A stretch of DNA of 64,000 nt, taken from the NCBI GenBank assembly GCA_036346395.1, contig CM070609.1, positions 49,982,777 to 50,046,776 of the forward strand, read 5' to 3'. The position numbers were made by a program, and so were the translations under genes. Position 1 is the first letter of the stretch, and each line of letters opens with the position of its first letter. Below, piece after piece: positions 36,621-48,700 of the stretch. The notes under the pieces are model-generated. The model saw only the letters and a list, made by a program, of their open reading frames with translations. It made no database searches and was not told the DNA's origin. The stretch comes from Hsuehochloa calcarea. Lineage: Eukaryota > Streptophyta > Magnoliopsida > Poales > Poaceae.

Positions 36621-38940
36621 ATGGCGTGGCGATATTCAATCGAGCCACATGTTTTTGATGGAGTTGATTTTGCATATTGGAAGGCCGAATGGAGGCCTAC
36701 ATCGAGGCTCAAGGGCACGCGATTTGGCTTAAGGTGAAAAACCCTTATGTCGTGCGGTAGATGACAATTTGATCACTCGGATGTGGAGAACAACAGCGAG
36801 GGCTCGAATTTCTTGATTCAAGGCCTTAGTCGATCGGAGTTTGGCGTGTTGCTCACTTCTTTGTCTGCTCATGAGATCTGGCGGACTCTTTGTGATTATC
36901 ACGAGGGTCCACTGCGATCAAGGAAGTGAGACAGAACCGACTTAAGAAAGCATACTCCAAGATCGAGCAAAGACACGGTGAATCTTTAGATGGTATGGGG
37001 AGATTTTCTAAAATTCTTCATGATCTCCATATTTGTTGATCTTGTATTTCTTGAGTCGAGAAAATGCACGCTTGACTTTTGGGTGCTTTGGATGTGAAGG
37101 TGCGGGGATGAAGATCACGCTATCAATGACAACCTTGTCATGAGTGAGCTTACCATGGATAAGCTTTACTCGAGGTTGAAGGCGCATGAGATTGATTTTA
37201 TCTCGCGTCTCCCCACGGCAGAGCCAATGGCTTTAGTGATCGATCAATCTAAGGGTAGATATCTTGATTCCTTTAATGTTAGCTCATCTGGATTTTCTTT
37301 ATGCCTTTGCATTCTTTGAGCGATGAGCAACTTGAGAGACTACCCGAGGATGACTTAGCCCTCCTATCCACAAAATTCACGAGCCTACAATAATGTGAGG
37401 AGTAGGAGGAGAGGTGGACCTATCACATGCTTGAGTGTGGTGAGCTCAACCACATTCGCTCTAGATGCCCCAAGTGAAGGGCAAGGAGGAGAAGGAGTCA
37501 CAAAGGCATCCTCAAGCGAGGATGCTAAGTCCAAGAAGACAAACTATCGCAAGTTTGTCGGTAGAGTCCTTGAAGCTCTAGAGGATGTGAGCATGGAAGA
37601 TGTGGACTGAGTCGGAGGGCGACAAGAGTGACTCCGTGGCAAGAAGAAGGCACGTGATTTCACGGGCATGTGCTTTATGGCTAAGAACGACCACGACGGC
37701 TACTCCTCCAACAATGAGGATCCTTTTAGTGATCCCGATGAGGTATGCCCTTCACTTCGACATGAAAAGGGCTTTAGTGCTTGCTGAACAAAAATTGCAT
37801 AAGCAAGCTAAAGTGATCAAGAAGCAGGATACTATGATTGATAATTTGAACCTAGAAGTGGTTAGGCTCAAATCCATTAACACGATGATTTACGTGATTC
37901 ATGCTCTAGCTTGCTTAATGAATTGTCAAGCTTGAATAATGCTCATTCCTCTGTTGAAGAACAATTGAAAAATGCTCTTTACGAACTAGAATCTCTCAAG
38001 TCTAGTTACATTTGCATGAATGTCATTCCGCTTGATGTGATTGCTTTAGAAGCTATTCCATTAAATTGCTCAAAGCGTGCTTTGCTAGAATTGAAGCTGG
38101 ATAGCTCTTTAAAAGAATTGCAAAAATTTGATGCTAGTCACACTTGTTCTCATTGTAAGAATAATCGAATTAAAATGCAAGAGATGGTGAAATGGTTGCT
38201 TATTCTAGAATTGCCTCTTGTGAAAATTGCCCTAAGCTTACAATTGAGATTGAAGCTTTAAACAAGACTCTTGAAGAAAGCTAAAATTGAAAGATCCATA
38301 TCTCTTCTTGCTTCCAAGAAAGTCATTGATTCTTCCTCTTGTATGTTGCATCTTTGAAATTGATATTGCTATTGGTAAGATACAAGAGGCTTTTAGAGTC
38401 AAATTTAACGAGCGATTGAATAGGATTGGAGAGTCCTATTGTGTGTCTTGTGAAGCTCTTAAAGTGGAAGTGGATCTTCTTAAGAGCAAACATGTTGAGG
38501 CAATCGATTCTAAAAGGTCCTCCAATTGTGGAGTTTTGGCAAAGAGAACGATTACCTCAAAATGACTCTTGAGAAGTTTTCTAGTGGGAAAAGAAACTCA
38601 ACTTGATTCTAGACCAATCCAAGGTGAGTGTGAAAAGCGATGGCCTAGGTTTTAAATCCTAGAGCTTTCCAAGAATCTCACACCAAAGATTGCTAGAATT
38701 GTGAAAAGTGGTTTGGTTGAGCAAGAATCTTCTCTGTCTTCAAAGGTTGTCCTTAAATCTGTAGATTCTGCTCAATCTCTTTCTAGCAATAAAGGTGCTC
38801 TGTCTCACCGAGACGGACCCCTCAAAGGTCAAGTACCATTGCACCTTCTGCAAGAAAGAGGGCCACACGGTTGAGTTTTGCTTAGGAGAGCAAAGATTGA
38901 GAGGAAAGAGAGGATGGCGCTTTGAGATCCATTAGAGGAG
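36621..38940 (+). pseudogene. Copia gag remnant with two CCHC knuckles
   Basis: Gag forms the particle that packages retrotransposon RNA. The frame opens at ATG 36621 with an EPHVFDGVDFAYW-type start, equivalent to the start at 52575. A first zinc knuckle is at 37428-37468; its Cys, Cys, His and Cys codons are all present, but the stretch is 41 instead of 42 bases, a one-base loss. The middle (37740-38560) reads in pieces as Lys/Leu/Glu-rich coiled-coil sequence (for example LNLEVVRLKSI near 37845). A second, perfectly spaced knuckle, CTFCKKEGHTVEFC, is encoded at 38840-38881. Stops and frame changes break it throughout. No pol frame follows. The two knuckles far apart are shared with the element at 50563. 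Confidence 0.8.
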
Positions 38941-40654
38941 TCTCTTCTTTAGCGATAGTCTCTAGAGGCAGGCGACCTATTCACGTACCACATATAGGCC
39001 TAGGCGTGTAGAGAATCTTGTTGACTCTTTTGGTGGGTCGAGCGGCGGTGTGGTTTAGGATATCGTGAGGATAGACCACGGGTAGCACCTAGGCAGGGGA
39101 GTATCGGTCTTTTGGTAGATCGTTTTGGAGAGGTCGGTGGTGCTCATGGGCACTCTTATGATTTTGTGCCTAATCATTTTCTCTTTGCTTCTTTTGCTAT
39201 TCCTGGGCCTCATCCATCTCGATCTTTGAGTCCTAGAACTTTTATCTCAAATCCAATCTTGAGGCTTGGATGTTTTGAGGAATTTTGTTCTTTTTATTTT
39301 CATTGTATCATAATGCATTTTATTTCAAATGTTGTGCATTGCATAATAAAAATTGTGGAGCTTTAGTATTATCCTTGTATGGCTTGATTTCATACTCTAT
39401 ACCTTATCATATCAAGTGATAGTCTTTGGACTTCTTTTATGGCTCTTCGTGTTTTGGCTTAGCTTTTCCTTGCTAGCTTTATATATCGTGAGCAAATTGA
39501 ATCGAATCATGTCTTGTTGGATCTTGTGACTAGTTTTGCTCTAGTGATCCTCTTATGATTCTTGCCATGTCTTACAAGTGAATTGAGTCTTGAACTTATT
39601 TTGAGATGAAAAATGAGCTTTTTATCTTCTTAAGTCAAGCAAATGAAAAATAAAAAGATTTTCTGTGCGAAAAAAACTGATCTCACCAATCCTTTCTCAT
39701 GAGACGGCTTGCCATTGCACTAGGCATGAACTCGGGGAGTGTTGGATGACCTAGACCACTCTTTTAAGCTTATCGCTTGAGATGGTCGCAGCAAGGCTTG
39801 AGATCTATACAGAGAAAAAAAAGAAGAGAAAGAAAAGAAAATTTGCACAAAAGGGCTAAGTGCTTGAGCTTTGCTTCAAAAGAATTCTCTTAATGCTCAA
39901 AATGCCTCAATTCTGTTTTGAGTCTCTTTTTGCTTATAGACATGGCTTGACTCATTTTGGTTGCTTTTAGTGAATCTATGACATTGAGCAACCTTTCATG
40001 GTTTTAATTGTTAATCTCAGATTCTTTGCTATCTGGTTTTAGCTTTGCAGTACATGTTTTGCCATGATTGAATATGGCTTCTACTCTTTATATGGCTTGG
40101 TATATGTCTTGTCTTGTCTACATAGATAATGGTCATGGCTCCTTTTGCTAAATTTCAAATAAAGTCATTTCTTCATGCTCGTTCTTTTCTCATGCATCTT
40201 GATGAATTCATTGTCAAAGGGAGAAGGATTGAAGAAAATCTTGCTTTGGAGCTTTTGGTTCACATAAGGTTTCATGCATAAAAGAACACACACACACACA
40301 CAAAAAAAATTGTGAACCTTTTGAAAATTTGTGATCATAGTGAGTTGAGTCTCGGGTTTTATTGCCTTTTACGATTTGAATTGCAATTCAAGAAGACTCA
40401 CAATGATCAAAGGTCAAATAGAACATATTGTCTTTCATATGGACCTTAGTGAGATTTTTGGCCATCTTCTGGAATTTGAATCCTTTTGTGCGTTCAATGT
40501 CTTATCTCACTTGCCTTCACTATTACGAAGCCCGGCTTGGTGGTTCCTAAGCTTTTTCTTGCTTATGGACCAAGTTGTGCCTTTATCTAAAGCAGCGATT
40601 TTACTTTTCAATTTGAAAAACCACATTTTCTTGGAAATTGCCAATGTGTTCATC
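38941..40654 (+). other. 3' non-coding region of the gag-only element
   Basis: T-rich sequence with no protein motif. It holds an ACACACAC run (40287-40302) and a purine stretch TTGTCAAAGGGAGAAGGATT (40212-40231), equivalent to TTGTCAAAGGGGAGAAGATA at 59232 in the other copia element. Text ATGATCAAAGGTCAA is also shared (40402 and 59411). Conservation of this region between the two elements suggests a cis role. Confidence 0.65.
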
Positions 40655-40664
40655 AAGGGGGAGA
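40655..40664 (+). other. Polypurine tract
   Basis: AAGGGGGAGA, separated by one T from the 3' LTR start. This is the expected plus-strand priming site of an LTR retrotransposon. Confidence 0.85.
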
Positions 40665-40665
40665 T

Positions 40666-42531
40666 TGTGGATATCGTGAGGATATGTGCACGATCTCAGG
40701 ATGATGAGTCAATTGGCAATGGCTTTGTTGGTTTGCAAAATCTCGCGTTTTGGGGTTTGCTTCTTCTTTGTCGGACCACAGTGATCGGCCGGTGGAGTGG
40801 CGGTCGGACCGCCTGTGGGACGATCGGACCGGCAATGGTGGCGGTCGGACCGGCTTGACCTAACTTTGGATTTTGGAGCTAATCCAAAAATAGGTTGTGT
40901 AAGCGGTGAGGAGTCTCACGGATGTGGTCCCATCATTTTGGAGCTCGGTCAAAGTTCTATTGAGTTGAAAATTCCGAAGGTTTGGATTTTCAAGCTAGAA
41001 TTTTGGCTAAGTCTTTTGGCCGGTCCGACCGCCGTTTGTGGAAGCGGTCCGACCGCTGATATCGGTCGGACCGGCCTTGTGGTGGATCGGGCGGCGATGA
41101 CTGGAGGTTGGCCAAGTTCGCATTGATGCGTGTTGATTGTGTTTTATGCTTAGTTATCAATGCTTTATTGTTGCATATTGCATTGCGGAACTAACGTGGG
41201 TCAAGTTGTGAAGAACTTGTTCCGGAAGCGATTTGTTTGTCTATTGTTTGTGCGGTGGCTTGCGAGTCAACGGCGTCAGCGGTGAGTTGATCGGGACTAC
41301 GCTTGGAGAGCCGAGGTCGAGCGATCGGGGATCTGGGTGTGGTCGTGTGACTCAAGCATGGTGCGAGATGGGCAAGATGGATCGAGCAGGTGGTTGAAGC
41401 AAATTGGTTGGATAAGGCGGTGCGGATATCGGTGCAAGTCTGCGGGAGGTTCCGAGGGATTGGACAGAGAGGCTTGGCGTCGATGAGAACCGTGATCAAC
41501 CTACACGTGGTGAAGCGGCGATTGCTTCAGCAGATTAGTGTGTGGGTCCCATGTGAGTGGGCCCCAAATGTGTAACTCTAGTCCTCTCTAGTATAAATAG
41601 GAAAGGGGAGAAGGAAAACACAGGAGGCATTCATTTGGTTTCTCCCTTGCTTTTCTAGGGTTAGGGTTTGGAGAGGAAGAGAGGGAGAGATTGTATGCTC
41701 CTTGGGTGAGCTCTTGTCCTCCTAGTTGGAGTGGCTTTGTAAGCATCTTGTGAGATCAATCAATCTTGTGATGCTTGCTTGAGAGATCATTTGTCTCCTC
41801 TTTGTGTTCTTCTCTCATTTGAATGAATTTGGTGCTTCCTTGATTCAAGGGTTTATGCTTGGTCTCTTGACCCATTTTGTCTTGCTTTGATGTGTGGGAA
41901 TACTCCTAGAATCATCTAGACCATCAATCCTCACAAGCAAGTCTTGAATCAAAGTTTTCATATTTCTAGGGTTTGTGCACTTCTTGTTTAAATTCTTGAG
42001 AGATCGATTCTCTGAAGTGGATCGAAGGATCGTCGCTAGAAATAGGTCTCTAATATCTTTAGGGAAGTGTGCTCGAAATTTGGTCAAGTTTCATTGGTTG
42101 AATCAAAAGTTGGATCAAATTTCGTTTTGGATTTGGGGGTGGATTTTGATCTTTGGGTGAACCGGTCGACCGGTCTTATAACGGCGATCCGACCGCCCTT
42201 ATATTCGATCATTGATCTTGGTCGAATCGTTGCCCACCGGTCCGGTCGCCTTGATTAGTTGCGGTCGGCCATTGGTTGAGCGTCGGTCCGACCGCACTGT
42301 AGTAGTGGTCCGACCGACCGCCGGCCCGTGATCAACCCTTTGAGTTTAAGTCTCCACATTTGTGTTGTGTGGTTGTCGGGGTTTGTCGAGTTGGCACAAG
42401 GCTTCATTTGTGTGCTTCTCGATCTTCTTAGCTCTCATAGCTAAAGGAGTAAAGTTCGTGTTGAATTCGACTTAGGCGAGAAAGTTTTGAAAGCGCCTAT
42501 TCACCCCCCTCGATCGCCTTCCGGTCCTACA
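40666..42531 (+). repeat. 3' LTR of the gag-only copia element
   Basis: 1,866 bp. It matches the 5' LTR closely outside the GC-rich palindrome clusters; differences concentrate in those clusters (40775-40850, 41020-41095, 42160-42330). TATA box at 41592-41599. Confidence 0.93.
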
Positions 42532-42536
42532 GTATG

Positions 42537-42644
42537 CGATGTATGTGTATGAATAAAGTATGTATCTGTATGTGCTAACTACTGATCCAGGGATTCGCAC
42601 AGTTGACACAGTGGGATCCCATATTACAAATTTGGGGTCTGGCA
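42537..42644 (+). repeat. Gypsy solo LTR B, segment 3
   Basis: The last stretch of the LTR begun at 27308, ending GGGGTCTGGCA before TCGTA (42645-42649). Confidence 0.45.
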
Positions 42645-42649
42645 TCGTA

Positions 42650-43636
42650 CCATCATTATTATCATCATATCCCTATCCTTTTCATACCATCATCACGGCA
42701 TTATAATAAGCATGAATAAATCATAAATATATCATGACAAATTAATTGTAAAGACAAACGTTTGATGCAAAGGCAACATCGAACTCGAAGCAACCCTCTC
42801 TTGAAAAAGGCAATAATTCACCTAAAAACATTCAACAACAGTACAAGAGCATGAAACAACTCAACATCGCTCCTCCGCGCAAAACCAACATAATTAATCC
42901 CTCTTCGCTAGACAACCTACCCGTTATCTCAGTGATCAAACAACCATAACTCTTACTTATGAAATCCAAACATAGCAAACTCTATATTTTCTAGAATCTA
43001 CACAAAATTTGCTACACTTTTATAAATATACAAATTATCTAATTAAGCGTCTAAACCCTCGTTTATAACCCTGAAGGTCAATTTGGAATATTACTAAACA
43101 GAAGGCTTAACAATTTTGTATCTAATTTTTTACAACATAAAAAGTAGAAAACCTTACCACTTATGGAAAATATAAAAAATATCTACCCAATTCTAGTTAA
43201 GACCATAATTTAATTCGATAATCTATTGCACGTAATAAAGCAAACCACATGACTGTTGTTAATGGTGATGGAATTCTGGACAGGCGCTCTAGAAGCCATA
43301 ACGTTTACACCGCTTAACCAAATCCAATGATCTTGCACTCTATGGAAATCTTAAACAATAATACACAACTTTTATAACATGAAAAAACTATAAAACATGA
43401 CATAGATATCCCAAAACTCCCTTGCAAAGCTCAAAAACACAATTATCGGAAAGAGGGCATAACCAAAACATCAATTCCCGCTATTGATCTACCATAAACT
43501 TAGATTAAACGATAATCTTATAATGTAGCAAGGATTTCTAGATCACTACCCCTCGAAAACCGACGACGAACGAGATTGGATCATGAAACCCTAGCATCCC
43601 TCTTCTTCCTTGATCGTCCTTCTTCCTTGCTACTCC
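42650..43636 (+). repeat. Outer gypsy-type LTR, segment 3
   Basis: A/T-rich LTR-like sequence continuing the outer element after the nested LTR, running into CCCTAGCATCCCTCTTCTTC near 43592 before an orphan CACTA end. No LTR end is seen, so it appears truncated. No gene is recognised. Confidence 0.4.
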
Positions 43637-43790
43637 CACTACTACAAAACAGGCTATACTAGAAGCCTCATCACAGACGGTTTCTGGAAATCGTTAGTGC
43701 TGTAATTATCATAGACAGTTTTACAAGCGTGACCGTATATGTTACTAGCCCTGACTAGAACCGTGTGTGACATACGTGAGCTTTCAAAAG
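43637..43790 (+). mobile_element. Orphan left end of a CACTA element
   Basis: CACTACTACAAAACAGGCTA matches the left terminus of the CACTA element at 15723 for about 28 bases with one difference, followed by related palindrome words (ATCACAGACGG, 43672; AGAACCGTGTGTGACA, 43759). No matching right end (TAGTAGTG) was found downstream before the kinase gene, so it is a truncated relic or solo end. Confidence 0.75.
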
Positions 43791-45450
43791 TGGTTGTCGA
43801 TTTTCGTTCTCAATTTAGCACGGAGGGGTCTGTACAGAGCGAGGCTCAAACCGAGTGGCTTGTCGAGGAAAACTTTAGTAACACTCTTCGCGTTGATTGT
43901 AACACTTTAGTAAAGGAATATGAGCTCACGACCACCTATATATAAAAAAAAAGTAGTAATCTTCAGGTTGGATGTCGTTAGAAAGAGGACCAAGGTTATC
44001 TGCTCCGCATAATGTTTATATGCTGCATTGGTTGCTTGCTAAATAGCTGATTAATTTCATGTTGTTCCAAATCGCATGATTCCGCAGTGAATTGCCAGTT
44101 CTGCTCCAATTCACAGGACTGTTTGTGTCAATTACGGTTTAAAAGGATTTCGGTTGATTTCCCAGTGGTTTGATTGGCACGCGAGCTGCAGTTCCCTGGA
44201 CTGGAGTGCATTTTTGTAAACAGGGGGACTAGTCTATTTTTATTTGGGGAACTAGGACTAGTCTATTTTGAAACGGAAAGAAAAAAAAACTACCAGCCAG
44301 TAATTCCTGCAAAATGATGAATTTTTGTTCAAATCATGAGGGGTGTGGTTAGAGTTACAAGTCTGAGCGAAGAAGGAAACGAAGGCTTCGGTTGTGAGAT
44401 GTCTTGACACTGCAATAGCCTGTGACTCAGGCGAGACTTGCCAATAAGATGAATGCAATTGTTCTATTTACATTATTTTTACACACCTCTTTCCTATCTA
44501 AAGCTGCAAGGAATGGTACGTCGTTTATTTTACAAAAAAAAAAAGCCCCGTGGTACGCCCCGGCCGAGCGAGGAATGGTACATCGTTTATTTTGCAAAAA
44601 AAGCCCCGTGGTTTTCATAATCGTGTCGACGCCTCGGCGAACATTAGTCTGCACTGATCGGCACCAAGGGGCTGATCTAGTTGTCCGTGCACCTACCACC
44701 TCTCCTGGTCCTCGCTTAAAGTTTGTTATATCAAACTGATAGTTTATCTTGCTAAGCTGTAGTTTTGCAAAATTTGCTCCACGAAAATAGATATGAACAT
44801 CCCCGTTAAGAAATCGCAACTTTAGTACAGGAGTACTACTATCATCAAGGCTGACCAAAAGAAAAACCCTCTTCCCCACCACCGGCAAAAAAAAAAAAAC
44901 AATTGGGCTGGGTAAAAGCAAAAAAAAAAAAGATTAAAAAAAATCACGAACACCAAAAAAAAATTGATTCGTAAAAGCAATTCAAAAAATCGATTGAAAA
45001 TCAGGAAAAAAATCAAAAAAAATGAAAAAAATAAGGTTTGATTAGAAGAAAAATGAGGGAAAATCAATTCAGAAAAAAAAAAAAAAAAAAAAAGGCCGGC
45101 GCATGGCTGGCGACACGGATCCAACAACCGGGAAGGCAAGGAGCATACGGCGGCGGGGACGGGAAGGAGAAAGAATCGAAGTCACTGACACCTTCGCTAC
45201 CCCACTTCCTTGTGATCTAACGGCTGAAATGCGACCCGCCCCGCGGGATGGACAGCGGACGACGGCATCGCGCGGGCGCCCATAAAATAGCACAAGCGTT
45301 GGTATGATAAACAAATGAAAACTTTTTAGAACTCCTTCTGGTTCAAACACCATAACGAATACCTTGCCTGCCAGGCTGCCACAGACCACAGTAACCTGAG
45401 TAACTGAGAAATTATTGGACCAGCAGATGCAAGAAACTCAGATCAATTTC
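43791..45450. other. Intergenic, no gene recognised
   Basis: Contains a tandem duplication of about 62 bp (AGGAATGGTAC, CGTTTATTTT and GCCCCGTGG from 44509 and again from 44571). An A-rich tract (44890-45095) ends in about 22 A, and a short GC-rich island follows at 45096-45290. The frames that look long on the minus strand (44427-45389) are low-complexity Phe-rich translations of A runs. Confidence 0.5.
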
Positions 45451-45552
45451 AAAGGCATGCAACTACTCCCTGACATTTACCACATCAAGGAGTGATGAAC
45501 TTCCAATACACCATATAGCTTGCAAAATCGTATTTGCAGATGGAACGAAAGT

Positions 45553-45558
45553 GTTTAT
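45553..45558 (-). terminator. Possible poly(A) signal of the kinase gene
   Basis: Plus-strand TTTATT gives AATAAA on the minus strand, about 240 bp beyond the stop codon at 45794-45796. Plant signals are loose, so this is only a plausible position. Confidence 0.35.
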
Positions 45559-45793
45559 TTGTTATTGAAGAGAACCTACTGCTGAGTAATCAAGGAAGGA
45601 TTACAACTTCCACCTGATAAAGGCTCCAATCTAATGTGATTATGTGACCAATGGAGATGAAATGAACTGCCAAAGGAACTTAGAACAGCAATAGGAACAT
45701 ACGTCATCTACATACCAAGTTATTTAAATCCAGAAAATGTCTAGGAAAAAAAGAACTTTACAACTTGCACATAAAAGATATTAGAAGACTCCA

Positions 45794-48700
45794 CTAAAAG
45801 AAATCGAATTCAAGATAATTGTCTGAACCTTTCTCGGCTGCCGGTGTAGCCTTTTGACTTGTTGAGGCTCCTGGCCGAGGGATCTCAACTGGCTTGGGGA
45901 TATCCGGAGGAGTAGCACACCTTATCAATGCCCAGTTTACACCTTCAAAGAACGGATGCTGCTTTATTTCTGTGGCTCCACGCTTATACGCCAATCGATG
46001 CTGTGGTTCCTTAATGAGCAATCCCCTTATAAGATCCCTTGCAGCAAAACTCACAACAGGTGATTCTGGGAACCTTAGGGGCTGTCCAACAACATTGAAT
46101 AGTGTTGCCCTATTCCCCGATCCTTTGAATGGAGTCTTGCCGAAAAGAAGTTCATACAAGAATATGCCAAAAGTCCACCAGTCCACAGCACTCCCATGCC
46201 CCTCGCCCTTTATAATCTCAGGTGCCAAGTACTCATGGGTGCCAACAAATGACATTGACCTTGCATCTGTGGGCTCTGCAACAAGTTCCGGAAATGGTCT
46301 GACCTGATTTGCCATGTCTGCTTTGGCCTTCTTCTCCTTCTTGGACTTGGAGGAGAAAAGGCGAGGAGAGAAGCATGTGGTTGTAGTAACACAAGCAGGC
46401 TGGATACAGGCTGGTTCAATGCACACTGGCTGTACACAGTAAGCTGGATTGCCCTTTTGGTGAGAATCTGCACCAGGGTTGGAAGATCTGAGAAGGGTAG
46501 GGCTCACAGCACAACGGAGGGACAAATCAAAATCCGACAGCATGATGTGGCCGTCTTCTCTCACAAGAACATTCTCTGGCTTAAGGTCCCGATATATGAT
46601 ACCAAGCATGTGTAGGTATTCTAGAGTAAGAAGCACCTCGGCTACATAAAATCTGCATAAGAATTTAACAGCAACATCAGTTCTTAGACATGAGCAGGGT
46701 TTGCTACAATCAGCGCATGATAAGATAAAGCAGTGCAACCTACCATGCTAAGTATCAAGAAGAACATAACAATACTGCATATCTTGAAGAACATAACAAT
46801 ACTGCATATCTTCAGACTAATGAACAGATAAATAATTCTTAACTACATCAAAAGACATCAAAAAGTAAAGAGCCATTAAAAAAAACAAAAAGAAGTTCGT
46901 TTAAAATCATCCATCCATCTAATAGCAGATAATAGTGAGAGAAAAAAAAGAGCAAATACATTCATCACAAGAACCTCAATACTAATCGGAACCACATTAA
47001 CTAAACCACTGCATATACTAACGGGGGAAAGGAAATTCAGCACAAGACATAAGTATATCAACAGTTGTAGTTTAAAAGGTTTTGTAATTTCACTACACAG
47101 TCCATCTCAAACACAATAAGGATCAACCACAAATCATGATGTTAGGGGACAGAAGGACAGTTTGTCTAGATTATAAAATATAATAAGATTTGATATTGAA
47201 CATGATATGTGGACCCTAATGCCATGAAAAATTAAGAGTGCAACTGAATTAGACATTAGATACACATGACATATTCAAGAGTGAAAAACATATATGCAGT
47301 AGGTAAACTATTCTAAAACTTTCCTGTTCATTTATGTGGGTACACAAACTAATTCCCCAAATAGTAGAAGACAATGAACATTAGTGATATAGGAATTCAT
47401 AAGTGACAGTAGACCAAAAATGTTTCTCACATACTGAAACTATTTTTGTTTATATGTCTGCCAATACAATTTCTTATGCCCTTATTCAGAAAATTGATAG
47501 GTCTTCACCATAAAAGACATGGCAGTCATGTCCACTCTCAAAGCAAGCTTGCAGAAATGGACTAAATAAACCAAAATAAAATACATAGTTCAAGCTCCAC
47601 AACCAAGATGTCAAAGTAGACGGTTAACTCCACACACTCTCATGAACGAAAAAACTCAATTGAACATTTTACTCCAAATGCATTGCCATAAATAAAGGTA
47701 CCATTATGTATCATATCACATTTCCTATCTCAATAAATAATGTTTACTGATATGCACCTCAACGCCTGTGTAACTAGATATTGGACATGGATGTGCCAAG
47801 GAATTTATCTTTATAGATTGGGGCGGCCAATATCATGTAGGTTGTTACAAAGCATTTAGAGTGCAATCATTTCACAAAGAAAAAAAAAAGGAAAAGAAAC
47901 ACCACAGTTGCAAGTTAATAAATTTGCCAGAGCAAACAAACCATGCACAGAAGCCTTTTTTTTACAAAGCATTAAGGCATCGTTTGGTTGACTATTCAAA
48001 TAGTTTCAAGACTTCGAAAACAGGAAAAGAATTGACAAAAAAATCATTACACCCTAATCAATGTGGTATTTAACAGGTAAAATCCAATAAGTCCAACAAC
48101 CACTAAGAAAAAGCGGTAACATTTATAGAAGCACTTCCATGAGAGCCTCTCTCGAAAATTTCATTTAACAACAGCATCACTGCCACCTCCAATGCTGACA
48201 CGTCTACCACCAATGAGAAATAACACATGACAGTTGAGCTACAGATTTTAGTATTATTGTGCTCCCCAAGATATTACAGTTATGAAATCAATCTGAAAAT
48301 TGCATCCTTCTAAATCCAAAGTGACACTTGATCGAGTGCTCAAGTTTTCATCCACTAAGAGCAACAATTCAAGTTTCCAACATTCCTTGCTAACAGTAAA
48401 CAGAAAAGCTCCCCACGAAGCAAACATCAAAGATAGCTGTCAAGAATAAAAAGAGCCCAAACGAAACAATACATGATACTGTTAAAATTAATAAAATACA
48501 GGATGACCTATGGTCTATAAAACCACAAAACGTTTATTCAACATTTTAGCAGCATGATAATACTATGAGCCAAGAACATACACAGAACATGAAAGGAATC
48601 TGATTTTATAATAAAAAAGTTAACATCAATGCTATTGAAACAGTGGGCATACAATAAAAGTACAGGACCAATAAACATATGAGAGATGAATAAGATGATG

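Larger units (their letters stand above)
34706..42531 (+). mobile_element. Complete gag-only copia retrotransposon, 7.8 kb
   Basis: Two LTRs (34706-36566 and 40666-42531) bracket an internal region with a primer-binding site, a gag frame and a polypurine tract. A perfect 5-bp duplication GTATG lies at 34701-34705 and 42532-42536. The LTRs are near-identical over long stretches, so the insertion is relatively young. No protease, integrase, reverse transcriptase or RNase H motif is found in the 4.1-kb interior, so it cannot move alone. Its LTR start, gag and 3' region resemble the element at 50563-61593, which retains pol remains. The long 3' non-coding region recalls the SIRE/Maximus copia lineage, but that assignment is tentative. 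Confidence 0.93.

Noticed and set aside
39112..39366. 84-residue frame in the gag-only element with hydrophobic C-terminus
   Set aside because: It lies in T-rich non-coding sequence, where Phe/Ile-rich translations are expected by chance, and it has no counterpart in the related element.
44427..45389. Several long minus-strand open frames (up to 164 residues)
   Set aside because: They are translations of A-rich tracts giving Phe-rich low complexity, with no motif and no gene-like context.
46653..46738. Upstream extension of the kinase exon 2 frame to an ATG at 46738
   Set aside because: The extension lies in the intron; a clear acceptor TATGCAG and exact joining with exon 1 give the full conserved kinase domain.
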